The notes under the pieces are model-generated. The model did not search any database and had not been told where the DNA came from. It saw only the letters and a program-made list of their open reading frames with translations. This document shows, piece by piece, positions 45,960-59,400 of a stretch of DNA of 64,000 bases. This stretch comes from Aphrophora alni (lineage: Eukaryota > Arthropoda > Insecta > Hemiptera > Aphrophoridae): the NCBI GenBank assembly GCA_963513935.1, contig OY740769.1:39521120-39585119 (forward strand). Reading direction: 5' to 3'. Position 1 is the stretch's first letter. Each line of letters starts with the position of its first letter. The translations under genes and the position numbers were made by a program.

Positions 45960-46790
45960 AAGTAAGAGATGAGGTCGGGAGTTCCACAATGGTCGGCGCT
46001 AGATCCATTTATATTTAGAATTTACGTTAATGAAATTCACGACATTAAAATATTGCGAATTTCTTTTATACACATGAGATTTTAATATATATTTAATTTT
46101 AGAATTGAAGATTCCGGTAGAGCAATAGACAACACATTACATACATCTCTTTATGGGCCAGAAAGCATGCTTCATTAATAATGAACAAGCATAAAACGGA
46201 AACTATCATTGTAGGATATTCTATAAAAATTGAACTAAGTAGAATTAACATATATGAATAAACTTTACTTTAATAATGAAATTATTTTTTAAAAAGCACG
46301 ATTTATATTCGCTCCTTTTAAGAGTACTCTTAATAAAATCCAAGAATTTTCGGTATTTCATATACTGTTATACTGTAGTGAGTGATATGTCTGTGGTATT
46401 GACGATCAGATTACATCGGGGACAGCATTATTGTATACGTTTCATTTATATGTTTATACTGGATGCTCGTGTTACAACTTACTATAAACTCATGACCAAG
46501 TAAAACTTAAAGAACAACTTTCACATCATATTTTAATATGGTATATTCTGTTCTACAAACTGGCGAGCCTAATTATTTGGCAGAAAAGTCTCTTTTTGCC
46601 TTTGATGTGAGTAATAAGACTACAAGAGGAGGATCACTTGTCATACCGATTCACATAACTATGGTGTTCAACAAATTGGTTACTGAATCCGCTTGCCGTT
46701 TGTAATATTTAAATTTGTGGAGACGTCGTGTTAGGTATTCTAAAGAAATTGACTTATATTTTAAAACAAAACTAATGACGAATCACAGAC
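45960..46790 (+). pseudogene. degraded LINE (non-LTR retrotransposon) reverse transcriptase
   Basis: In shifting plus frames there is GVPQWSALDPFIFRIYVNE (from 45978), the RGVPQGSxLGPxLFxIYxND block of non-LTR reverse transcriptases. A MNKHKTETIIVGY block follows near 46181, equivalent to the LNxxKTxxxxF segment after the catalytic box. A C-terminal block at 46538-46705 reads NKTTRGG.LVIPIHIT. The YADD catalytic box is not recognisable: the equivalent region reads FIHMRF and then stops. Spacing between blocks is shorter than in intact elements. Family is probably jockey/CR1-like. It is fully inactive. An overlapping 75-codon frame (46276-46503) is part of this remnant and is not a separate gene. 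Confidence 0.7.
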
Positions 46791-46799
46791 CAGAAGAAT

Positions 46800-49090
46800 T
46801 AATGAAAGAGAACCAATTTATTATTATAAATAAATATATATCATAAGATTATATTTGTCACTTTATTTGATAATGCATGAGTTTAAAGTATTATATTGAG
46901 ATTACTCGTTGTTATTTTTATTATAAAATAAATGTCTTTCGATAGAAGTATTTCATTTTTAGTTTTGATTATTAATGATCGATTCTCTTGTTACCGAATT
47001 CTTTCTTGACAGAAACAATTTTTATTCGGTTAGAGAAGAATCGGAAAGTATTCTCAGACTTAATGGTTGCTGTGGTGGTCCACGAATCTGTACCTTAAAA
47101 GTAGAAGAGTTTTTTATTACAATTAAGAAGTTTACCGAAAGTTGTTTATAATTCTCAAAACTAATTAAGAGACTTTTTCACATAAAATGAAAGGTTCTCT
47201 TATACAAGTTTAAATCAATGTTCTCTTTGTATTTGAGAGTTTGAATATGTGGTTATGTTTTGTAAGACTACTAAATTCTGCCGCCTTAGGAAAGTAGCTA
47301 TTAACGTTTTAAGATCAGGTGTAGACATTGCTCCACGGATACGTGTTTACAAATGTTAGAGTTTAGATATAAATTATATTACCTTTAATATTAAAAAAGT
47401 CAGTTACATATACTTTTACATAAACTTATTTACAGAGTGTGGAAAATATTATGATTTTGGGTTTTAATGACTTACAACGATTAAATCAATTTAATACAGC
47501 TTATCCTTCACCCTTTATATAATTTGAATAGGCCTTTAAATAGGCACATAAGATAGATTTAAATTTTAATGTTAAAATTTAAAAGATGGCACGATTCCAA
47601 CAATTAACTATTCAACTACTTAAGTTGATTAGAAAACATCATGAAATATATAATATGAGGCTAAGCGACTGATACAGTTGTGAATTATGATAGAGTTACT
47701 AAAAATGACAAATATTATCATATTGATAACAAAGAATGATAATTATGTGTACCTAAAGTATATCATTCAAATTAATACTTTCATTTTGAAAATTATGAAC
47801 TGGAATTCAATTTAGCAAAGTTCGTCAGTCGTTTTGCTTTTGTTACAAATTTGTATACCATATCAATCTATTGTTATGGTTTTTATGAAAGAGAAAATTA
47901 TGAAAGTAATACCAAGGATTGACAACAAGCTTTTACAATTGAAAAAATAAAAAATAAATAATGTGTATGAAATATATTTGAACCAATCAATTATTAGATA
48001 TTTACAACCTGTGTACTGTTTATAAATGGTTATATTTTGTTTATGAAAAATTATCCATCCATTTTCCTCTGCATCAAACATTTTTCTTTATACTACATAC
48101 AAGTGACAAATAAAATAATAATAAAAATAAAAAAGAATACGAACATGACTGCTTTGATGTTATCACGTATAGCAAGTCAAATTTTAATATTTTATAAATG
48201 AAAAGTCAAGTTTAAATATACCATAATCAGTTCCTGTTGTAAAGCGTCAATAGGTTATAAGTCGTTTTGATAATCAAATAAGAAATTGTTAGTTTTGATG
48301 CAAGTTGTTGCCAAGTTACTTTCAACAAATAGCAAGCACACTCTAAAAGCTTTCTCTTGTAATCAGCTATATGGTGCATTGTCTAATTATTGCATAATTA
48401 ATTGACAAGCTTTGTTGCACAATGTGCATTTATAGGTAAACCATCTGTGACATTAAAGGTTTACAGCTCTAATTAAATCTATTAGGTGATGTAAATCACA
48501 TTAGTAAACGTAGCTCTGTTCTACAGTTAATCCATGACTAGTGTATCTTTTTATATTTAATATTAGTTACCTATTGCGAAAAATGGAAATCAAAGGAAAA
48601 GTTGTTACAAAAAAACTTTACTGCCGACACTAGAAACTCAATATTGGTAGTGTAGAGTTATCGTATTTCCTTCGGAGAAATATTTTGAAATCAACTTATA
48701 TAATTTATTATATTTGGTTGTTAAATAGGTTTACTAATAGTAAATTGGGCCATCGATGAATATCTTTATGATTAATTTTACTGAAATTTAAAAATATTCA
48801 ATATTGCTTAAAACATTTGTAAAATAAAATATATCCAGAAAATTAAATGTAATATAGTTTATGTGCCTCATATATATTATGTGCCTCGTCCATTTTATTT
48901 ATGAACGAGGTTACATTAACTATATTTTCAAACTCAGTCATTAGTATATTATGTTAATCCTAAGTTTTAGGTCATCAACAAAATTTGAGTAATAAATGTT
49001 TGTGCGTAATACGAACCTACCTTTTAAGTAATGGCAGTTTGAAACTTATAGCTGTTATACAGTTAAATGCAGTTCACAGTGACACAAAAT
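46800..49090. other. AT-rich DNA with one inverted repeat, no supported gene
   Basis: No coding signal was found. The only structure noted is the inverted repeat at 48851-48926. Confidence 0.5.
48851..48926. repeat. short inverted repeat with a nested direct repeat
   Basis: aatatagtttatgtgcctc (48851-48869) pairs imperfectly with gaggttacattaactatatt (48907-48926). Inside, tatgtgcctc is repeated directly at 48860 and 48878, so the right arm could pair with either copy. Confidence 0.6.
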
Positions 49091-49099
49091 ATTACTTTA

Positions 49100-50672
49100 A
49101 TATACCGCATGTTAAAAAAGTCCCGGAACGACTTAATATTTTTTTAACCATTACAGATGAAGCTACAAAGCTTTGCACATTGTCAATGGTTGTCAATGGA
49201 CACCAAAACCTATTTTAGTATGTATTCAGTGGACCGCTACCATTAAGGGAGGGAGGGCACAAGAAGTAAGTAGGAAATATTAAGGGGTAGCAGAGGTTAA
49301 GTTGTACTGTATATCGAATTAAAGGCCTTTACCATGTGTCCCAAAAGTCTCACCCCCCTATTATTTTTTTATTAATGGAAATAGACAGATTTTCTTTGGG
49401 GAAAGTTTAAATAACCAAAGGAGGAGTTTTTTGAAGTATCAAAATTTTCTACCCTCACCCCCAAAATGGGGTAGTTTGGGGGTAAGTCAAGAATTTGAAA
49501 TAGCAACCCCTATTGAGTGATATCTCATTTTAAAGGTCTTTAAAAAATAAGAATAATGTCTCTAAGTTCATCCTGCCCAACATAGCGAAAAATCGAATTG
49601 TGTAGTATGATACAGCGGTTAATCGAATTGTTAATGACAGCGGTTAAGGTAATTATTTATTTATTTTTTTTTACCATTAAAAAAAATTAGTGGTTTACTC
49701 GTTAACCACAATTTTCTTTTACATGCGTTTGGCATTACTCAATTTTGATTTATTAAATTTTAAAATGGCATTTTCACTAAAACTTCCAAATTGGTACATT
49801 CAAATACAAATTGGTAAAAAGTCAGAATATAGGTATTGTATTAAATTATTAGGGATAAAATTGAGAAAATCGGATATTGGTTTCCGTAAAATACAGAGAT
49901 CATTTACTAGAACATTGATAGTCACGTAAATACAAAATTTTGTATCAAACAGTCAATTTGTTTGGTGTCAGACCAACAATCCGAGAATCGGTCATTTGTT
50001 TTAATACTTTTTTTGGAATCGGGGACCCTAAATCTTTTTTATGCTTTTATTTTTATGATCCATCTTGATACAAATGTGTAAATGTACAAGTACAGAAATA
50101 ATATTCAAAATACCAGAGTTTTAGTCCATACAAAATCAATTTTTGAGACATATCCTACATAAATTTTATTGTCTTCGATAAAAATAACAATAATTTTCAG
50201 ACAAAATATATTTGAAATGACACTTATTTACATGTTACGTATAATTTTTTTCTCTTTAAATATTATACAGTTAAATACATACAAGGGATTTTTTGTAAAA
50301 TTCCAAAGGGCCTATAAACATAATAAAAAATGAATGTTTTTTCTTTAGATTTAACTAAAAGTATAAAAAACATTTGCTTAAATAGAAAATATAATATAGT
50401 TCAGAGAAAAAACACCCCATTTCTCTGGAAGATAAAAAAAGAAAAAGAAAAAAAACACCAGGCTCCCATAAAGGCATAGCCCGCTTTGTGGATAGCCACT
50501 CATACATTTTTCGAAATAAAATATGACAGCAGTACCCTAAGACAAAAAGTTCTGGATATTGTTGACAATTACCCAGAAATCAATTTCTCATTTTTGTCAA
50601 TATCTCTGTTATCCGTTGAGATACAGACCAAATTAAAAACGTGTTTTTAATTACAGACGTGTTTGTCATTAA

Positions 50673-50705
<33 letters not shown>

Positions 50706-50770
50706 TGAAGTCAGTAGTTTTTGGGATATTAGACATTAAAAGTTTAAACGGCCGCTATTTTGAAAGTATT
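49100..50770. mobile_element. mosaic of dispersed noncoding repeat, probably DNA-transposon derived
   Basis: The left part has aaaaagtcccggaacgactt (from about 49117) and tgtcccaaaagtctcacccc (49337-49356), which read like outer ends of mariner-type noncoding elements. A stem follows, with cacccccaaa against tttgggggta (about 49456-49483). The right part has tcaatatctctgttatccgt (50600) and, after 30 T (50675-50704), a gggatattagacatt...aaacggccgctattttg stretch. I associate these strings with widely dispersed insect repeats, but I cannot name the family and no transposase frame remains. It may be two adjacent elements. Confidence 0.35.
50675..50704. repeat. poly(T) run, 30 T
   Basis: Uninterrupted homopolymer inside the dispersed-repeat mosaic. 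The sequences on both sides appear to belong to the same repeat, so it is probably an expanded internal tract and not a retrocopy tail. Confidence 0.85.
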
Positions 50771-50779
50771 CAAAAGAAC

Positions 50780-53700
50780 ATTCTGTTTTTTTGCAATACT
50801 AACCTTAGCCAGTAGGCCTATAAAACATTCACAAAGATTCCAAGTACTTATGCTTTTGATCAAAAGTATGGTGTAAATTGAAAATCAGCAGAGTTTAATT
50901 AAAGTGAAACTGTAGGTGTAGTCGAAATTTGAATTTTCAAATCTACTACCAAAACGATTTTTAAGTCTTTTGTCCTCAATATCTACAAAAATTAATACCA
51001 ATTGTCAAAGTTATAAACGCTATGTTAACCTTGGTCATTGATTATTGATGGATTTGAACCAAGATGGAACAACTTACCACTCTTATTTTAATCATCTGTA
51101 GGCCTCCTTTTACTGTGCGATACTAATAGAATTTCACTTTGATTGCCAAATGTTTCTTATGTATTAAATGATGCGCTCACAAATATCGTCTCGACGTTTA
51201 TGAACGCGACAACGCATTTTATGAAATTTGTTTTTCTACACAGTAAATAAAAATGTGCTACATTTATACTTTATTTAACATTATCTAAAACTAAAATATG
51301 AAATTGTATTAAAAAACTATTTGGACTTCAGTAATTCAGCTAATTCGATATGAGCAAATATTTTTACGTAAGCTGCTATAATCTAATAATGAAAATAACC
51401 GCTGAGAAAACAAATTATATTGAAAATATTATTACTCATTTGATTACTGTGAAAATAGCTTAGGTACTAATGAATGCATTTGATTGTAATTGCATTTAAC
51501 TGAGATTTTTGAATATATATATTTTTAAAATATTGATTAGAATAAACATTGTAAATTCTAATTTTACTGGAGAATATCATACATTTTTCCGACCCTCAAG
51601 ACTAGAATGATTTAAATAGACGTAAGATAATAATATTTTGATACAATATTATTCCTTTTTATATTGAATATAATATTTTTTTAAATTTGTTTTTATAATG
51701 AATATTTAAATTGTCAAAGATATAAGATATATATTTTTAAAAATACATAAACAAAACAAAAAACAATTATTACCCGACTTATATATATATATATAGAACA
51801 GAAAGAAACCTTGTTGAATATATTTTCAACTAGCTTTACCCCTAAACTTTGTAGACCTCAGACCATATTTTCAATCTTACATTAAGTTTTATATTAAATT
51901 ATAAAAAAATAAACACATTTCTAATGCATATGAAGTTGTTTTAAAGTTGAATTATTTCATCCTCCAATTCTTCTCTTTTAACAATTATACACATATCCGA
52001 AACATACAGTTTGCGTAAATATGCTTAAAGAAACTTTAGTATATTCGTTAATAGTAACATTTCCATAAATATAATGTTCTCAGTAAAATACATTAAATGA
52101 ATATGATACGTAATATTGCTTTTCACTATTACCTCGTCCTTCTGTAATTTGAAACATATCATCAATTATCAGGGAATCTCTCTCAGAATAATATATTAAC
52201 ACATGCAGTTATGTATACATGTCAATTTATTATTGATGCGGTTTGGGTAATTAAAATGAATTAAGTGATTCTAGAGCTTCTAAATTCCATTAAACCGACA
52301 TTTAATTGGCCTAGAGAGAAACATTCATGTATTCATATAATCCCGTACTTTATACACCTAGGATTTAATGATAGTTATAGCGAAGGAACTCTTTAAATTT
52401 AAATATACCTAGAAGCCAAAAGGTAAGTTTGAAAGTTTCACCGGATTGTAGGATAGGTATTTTACCTGTACAGCTAGTGGCATAGTTATTATTGTGGATT
52501 CCATGTTATTCATTGCGATGTCCTGTATTTTTGTGCTAATGCACGTTTTTGAGATGTTAAAATGAAATTACAATTACTATGATAATGACTAGAAAAGTAT
52601 ATTTTTATAAAATCCTGTTATACGTATGGAATATCAGTGAAATTCATAAAAAACGAAAATGTTGTTAATATTCCAATAAAAAGATATTCCTGAACGTAGT
52701 TATTAAGAGATATGGAGGTTTTGACAAACATTTTAAGTCACTACCAATTTATTAATACCTTACTATATACAACCTAAAAATGCTGCGAGTTCTAACGTAT
52801 AGTCTTCCCTCTTGAACGTTTTTGGGCAAATTATTTAAATAATAAAAAGAGATGTACTCTGTTATGTACTTACAAAAGTAACTTATACATTTATTCATGT
52901 TTCGTTATTTAAAATAACAAGCAATTTTTTAATTCTATTCTCAGGAACACAGAAAAATACTAAATAATGAGTATTGTGTAATGGGTTTTGCAAATAAATA
53001 GCGATCCCAATGCATTTAAATATCCCTATAATTAAGTACATTTAAACACCAAATTTAGGGCACTTTTGAAAGCATAAATTTCTGCTTGTTTACTTTAATC
53101 AATTTGGAATATTGTTAATAAGTAATTAAATATTTAAAGAAAAAAGAACAAAACTATTTAAAAATAACACACAAAAAATATTGTGAACAAATTCTCTTAG
53201 TATGTTTTGAAAAATTTATACTACCTCCACAAAGCCTCCAGAATTTAATAACCTCAAGAATGTTTTCCTTTTGTCAGTAATAAATAAAACTTCATGAAAG
53301 GATAAAGTAGAAATTAAACCCATTTTTATATTTTAGATGCGTTTGTTTCTTATACTTAAAACTGAAAAAAACAATCAGGGGCTCACTCAAGGTGAGTACG
53401 GGTGTAGTAAACCCGAGGAACTGTAACTGAATTTAAACTTCCTCCCTACAGTCTTAGGTTAAAGATTTTCCTGAGTCATTATTCCTATACATGTTTTCTA
53501 CTGGCCATATATTCTTTTCTTTCGACCAACGTAATATTAGACTATAAAAGGATTTGGGATCTTTATTCATACGATTTTTTCTCTTTTTTTTAAGGCTATG
53601 AAGACCAATTGGTCCTTTAAAACCATAAAAAACCTAAAATTATTGTTATTATTAACATATGATAACTTATTATATTTATTGTAAGAAATTGAAAAAGTAA

Positions 53701-54780
53701 TAAAAAACAAAAAATATTTTGAAATGAATATACGTATCATTCTCTTCCGACTTTCATATTACAAAGGAAGAACAGAATTATGATTCTGTTAAAATAATGA
53801 TATTGCGTTTTAGATGTTCTCTAGGCTTTACGATCTTCAGGAATACATTAAAACCATATTTTATGATATTTGTCTTTATACTCTCTATTTAAGGTGACTA
53901 GTAATCTCATTCTGTCATTCATGATCAACTAACGGGTACGTAAACACTAACATATATGAATATCTCTTCAACAATTTATTGCTTTCTAGCTATTGAATTA
54001 TAATTAATTTAAAGTTTAATAGTAACGATATGTTCTATGAATTGAACATTTTGTATAATTTTAGTGATAACGAATGTGTCATTTTATAAACATTATAAAA
54101 TAAGGAATCGTAAGAGGGTAAAAAAGTAGTTCAAAATATCCCTCGTAGTTACATGAAATTTTCTTAAAAAAAAAAAAAATAATAAAAAAAAAAAATAAAA
54201 AAAAAAATAAAAAAAAAATAAATAAATAAATGAAGTTACTTGTACAATGAATACACGTGAAAATAAACGGTGTAAAAACACTAGAAAATATTCACACTCC
54301 CCCCACCCCAACAACAATTATAAAACAACTAAAACTATTCCACAACACAAGTGTCGGTTCCGTATATGTCAATTATATTAATGATGGACTCCTTAAAAAA
54401 AAAATCGAAATATTAAAAAAGAAGATCTAGGATAATTTTTGTTTTATGTCAGTTTATTTCCAATCTTCAAAGTAATTATTTCGCACTTCGGAATCTCTGT
54501 TTATATCTAAGATCTGTTTTTCTATTCTAATTTACAAAATTCTTTGATAATATTCTCAATCAATTAAAGTTCTTTTTTTTGGAATCGATAATGGATTTAT
54601 AATCAATTATTTACAAAACATAATTCATTACGTACTGTAAAAATATGTCCATCAATAAATTTATTTAAAGCACTAGATTTACACATCAAATTATAGGTTT
54701 GGATAATAAAATAAACACAAACACTCATTTCGATCTACAAAACTTACCGCGTCACTACTAATAAAACAGCAATTATTCAT
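50780..54780. other. AT-rich DNA, no supported gene
   Basis: Contains an A-rich tract with regularly spaced T (54166-54232) and a short (AT) run at 51781-51795. No other feature could be supported. Confidence 0.5.
54166..54232. repeat. A-rich low-complexity tract, (A)7-13 T units
   Basis: Runs of 3 to 14 A are separated by single T, ending in aaataaataaat. The Phe-rich minus frame across it is a translation artefact. Confidence 0.9.
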
Positions 54781-54785
54781 TATGT

Positions 54786-55010
54786 TCAAATTATACGTAA
54801 TTTTTGTTTTCCTCGTTCATTGTGCAAAAACCCTATTAGTAAAAACAAATCATCAATAAAGCCGCGCTCTTTGAGAGTTGATAATGTAGAGCTAACTACC
54901 TGTAAATGCCTTTGTGGAATCGCCGATAACTCTAACAATGAAAATGTCACAAATCCTGTGAGTGTTAAACTGAATGGAAGTTTTTTACTACCATAGTACA
55001 GTTTCGACAT
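54786..55010 (-). CDS. possible small ORF, 74 codons, unknown
   Basis: ATG at 55010 (aatcaATGTC) opens a frame with ordinary amino-acid balance. It has a charged start (MSKLYYGSKK), a hydrophobic stretch (LTGFVTFSLLELSAI), a central QRHLQVV segment, and a second hydrophobic stretch (FIDDLFLLIGFL) before a basic tail. It is one of the few frames here not dominated by Phe, Ile, Tyr and Asn. An in-frame cag|gtagtt could act as a donor. No family was recognised, no promoter was seen and the frame may be chance. Confidence 0.2.
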   Translation of the reverse strand: MSKLYYGSKKLPFSLTLTGFVTFSLLELSAIPQRHLQVVSSTLSTLKERGFIDDLFLLIGFLHNERGKQKLRII

Positions 55011-55345
55011 TGATTGTCATCAAATTATATTAACCTAATTGCGTGATAAAATTGAATAATAACCAACCTTCTAACGAACGATTGGATCAGTAAACTTAAA
55101 AACTCGAACAATTTGAAAAATGTATTATTTTATGTATTTTTTCCACAAAAGATTTTAACTTCGATTTTAAAAAATTTAAGTGCTAGATCTGTAAATAGAG
55201 TGAGGGACTATTTGATATTCGTCAATAGCGCTTATGTCATTGAATTACACCCCTGTTAAAAACATTTATTTAAAAATGATATTGGGGAAAAATAACGACA
55301 AAGAGTGCGATTGTAAAACATAAAACTTAATTTTAACAAAAATTG

Positions 55346-55347
<2 letters not shown>

Positions 55348-55391
<44 letters not shown>

Positions 55392-55411
55392 GTGTGTGTG
55401 TGTGGGGGGGG
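55348..55411. repeat. compound (TA)n(TG)n(G)n microsatellite
   Basis: About 20 TA units (55348-55387), then seven TG units (55391-55404), then eight G. Confidence 0.95.
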
Positions 55412-55419
55412 TGTATGTG

Positions 55420-56384
55420 AATTAAAATAAAATGAAGCGCTGCTATCTCAAAAACATGCGAAAACTAATCTGCAGATTAAATATTCAGGAGAAAAAGAGT
55501 AAATGTAGGTAACAGCATTTCTGATCATTTTTATGACGTAATTAATTACTGATTTACTCAAGTGAGTCTGGTAATGAAGGTTTTGCTGCTATAATTTAAT
55601 ATTTTGATTTACAGGAACGATGGTGTCGTAACAAGATAATGGCCATCTATACATATAAAGTTATAAAGGATGTGTTTTAACACTTCAGTAGACCAGATGA
55701 AAGGAAGGCATATAAATTACAACAATTGAACTTTTCCCATGTTTTTTTCCAACAATGGTTGTCGTTACGATGCGAGGTGAACATAAATTTCTGCTCTTTA
55801 AGATAATAAATCACTTTTATTATACGTTGGAATTTCTTTTCTATCTCATGGGTACACGGTATAGCGTCGATCATGCATAAATTATTTTAAAGTAGTTTTC
55901 AAAATCTCACTAATGAACACAAATATTTTTTGTGTCCTACTACAATAGGTTTTACTCCATAAGTCCAATCCACATTTGAATTCGCAATTGACTTTTGACA
56001 GAATTCTGCTTTATTTATTTTTTGTTACCAATAATGAATATAAAATTAATGGTTGACAGAACATAATTAGTTAAATATTTCAATTATGTTACTAGTAGTC
56101 TAATAAGAAATCATCAATAAAAACACTAAAATGTGAAATCGATATGTTGGATAATATTGTACATTCTATCAACTAACCATACACTCCCTCATTAAATTCT
56201 ACAAAATAAATGAGTTACAGCGGGACTAAAAATAAACCGCAACTTGTTATGTACAAAGTATGCATGTGATTTTTTTACCTCGTTAACTGTGGATAAACAT
56301 TATGTCACACTTTCTTCCACACGGTCTTCCTGTCACACTTTCGCCCCAGAGATATTTCTTAACTCTAAGAAGTATTTCCTCAAG

Positions 56385-56454
<70 letters not shown>

Positions 56455-59400
56455 CAACATCACAAGAAAAATACATTTAAGTGCCACCCCTGAAGGAAAT
56501 TTGTTGCATTACTAACTACAAGAAAAAAATATTGTTAACTAATGAATAATACTACAATTTACATCCAAATTAAAATTTATTGTAGATTGTATTCTTTAGT
56601 CTGATGTGAGTTGGAGATACTCCGTAATACCAACACTACAACGGATTTGTTGTACAGAAGTCTCCGTCCCGAATGGGAAAATATGATAGTAAGTAAGGGG
56701 AAATAGTTGTCTTATGTAAACACAAAGCAGAACGAAATAAGGAGCTTACTTACACGAGTACAGTTTTTTATCCGAACTTATCAACGCTCTTTCGGGGATT
56801 GTTGTAAAGTTCATCAGACGATTCGACAAAGGAGATATCCTATGCAAGAAGGGATTACGGTGAGAGCTACCGGCCAAACAAGTAGGACTTTCGAATTATG
56901 ATCAGATCTAAATCACTGAACCATTGTGTCCAACGCCATGAAAATTATATACTCTGGTTTGAAGCAAAGCGAAAAACGAAGTACAAACACATATGGCTCT
57001 GAGGATGTGGAATTCTGATGTGTAAGGATGATGGGAACCTCAAGACTGAATCAAGAGACTGGAAGATCTCAATAAACTGTAGATATAGGTTTGAATTATT
57101 ATTGTCATTATTTTAAAGTATTTCCCCACCCTCACTCTTAAATTTGAATGTTTTTGTTTTATATATACGTATATTTACAAAAATAACTCTCCAAAAAAAC
57201 AAATACTTCCTGAATCCTAAATCCGATATTTACTAGGTTTCTAAATGTGTCGTTTACTTGGGTTTGTTGGGACACTTAGGTACGAGCGGAACAGTTGTAG
57301 CAGAAGTTCTATAATTCCAGCATTATACTTCGTAAAGAAGAGATTAATATTATTCATGGTAATAATCGACATTCATTTGATACAAATTCACCTGACCCAT
57401 AATAAGTTAGTATTATCCTACAGTAAACATGACTCAAAATTGGAGCAGAGCGTTTTTGGTGTTCCAATTTTCTCCGTAACCAATCTTGTTAAATTTTTTT
57501 TTAAATTGTTCTCAAGATGCTTAATAACTCAGTTTTTATAATTGTTCTGAAATATAAAAATAAATTATAATAAAGCTATTCACTTACACCTATTTACACT
57601 TATTTTATATATTATAAACAATATTGTCATATTGTTATTATTTTATAATTGGAAACTCTGCTACATTTATATGACAAATTAATTAAATAAACAAGTGTAT
57701 TTTAAATGTAGAATGAATTGTCTATTTTCAATTTATTATTTCCTTTCCTTCACAATCGTCGTTATATAATGGAAAAAGCAAGTGCTAAAATTTTTTTAAA
57801 ATAATTATATGGAGTCACCTGTATAAGGTAACTTACAATCTTTATCTAATATAAGTTTTCCTTGAGATCTTAGGTTCTCTATGAAATAAAATAATAAAAT
57901 ATATTTGCATCTTTGGTTGAACCAAAAACCTTCTGTGCATTATTATTTAGAATATTGTTTTTGTTTTTATTGTTTCTTTACTAATTAGCTGCTTGATTCT
58001 CTTCTATTGTTGATTGGGGGGGGTCTTTTTTACATCTCTCCTAAATGTCTCTGTAGCGTAAATAAATTACGTCTCTTAAATTGATTAGTTTACTTTTAAA
58101 TTTAATATTGAAAGCTTTTTCTCTTACATGTATTCTTAAATGTTATCGTAGACATTTTTGTCATTCTATAAAATATAAACATATAATCTACATCCAGGAT
58201 TTAAAATTGATCTGTTAGTTTAGATTGTAACTACTACCATCAGACGATAGATTCAACTTATTTGAAAATTACTTAAAGGACACAGCTAGAAACATTTGTA
58301 TTCCATTTCATATTTTAAGCATTATCTAATAATATTGCATGATGTAACAGCTATATACATACTTTCGTTTCTTTATTTTTAACAACAGGCTCACATTGGA
58401 CACACAATAGAGTCACCATGATTCACTCGTTTTTCAATCGTAACAACGCTGTCATAGTGACATATTTACATTTAGATTATTGCTAACAATAAAATTATCA
58501 CTGTGTGAAATTAAGTCAGTTAATTCCTTAATCAACGAAAACACTCAACAAGTATTATTTTAAAATTTATACATATATCTTTAAGGATATACTTAAAATT
58601 ATTGCAAGAGTCAGATGTAAGTTGTGTTGTTTCTTAAAATAAATGAGGATTGAATAAATGACCAAATCCACTGTAAACCATTAAAAAATTCATATCCAAT
58701 TATTATTACAATCACAATAACTTCCATAATTTATTGTAAACTAAAGTGTAAAGCTTGTTAATTTATATTGTACGGGAGTTGAAAATATAAATCCTTTTTT
58801 CTCGAAAATTTACTACATTGTATATATTTTCGTGTTTCTTCAAGTGCAGGTCGTCAATTCATAAATGCAGATATTGAATTAATAATAGTAATTATGTGGT
58901 GCCATAGTCAGTGAAAAAAATCTTCCTATAGGGCTTTTTAATAGGGTATTGTGGCATCAGCACAACAAGTGTACTTAAACCATTTATAAAATTAAAAACC
59001 TAAATTTACTCCCAATTGTAGTTCATTATTTCTTTCTGGTAAACACTATGAATTGTTGAGCTACCACTGGGCTGTAACGCTTACACATTAAGCGACAGTG
59101 CAAGCCACTAAAACAAGCCAGAAAACCCCGATACTAAAGTACATTCAATCTAGTTGAAAAGTTTTTGTTTAGTCCCTTTAAAGTTGAATCCCGGGGCTCT
59201 GTTTTGATCTGTTAAGAACTTTAATCTTGGCTTGTTTAACTTGTTAAAGTTTCAGTATTCTTACAGAGCATAATTACAGCCTAAAACTCTCAAAGAAAAA
59301 GAAAAAAATGTGTGCAAATGAACATGTATTTTAACGTGAAAAAAGTTTCGTGGTATGTTTTAAGAATTTTAATTGACTCTTTATTTCAAATACTTCAACT

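Noticed and set aside
54093..54317. Phe-rich frame on the minus strand
   Set aside because: Translation of the A-rich tract.
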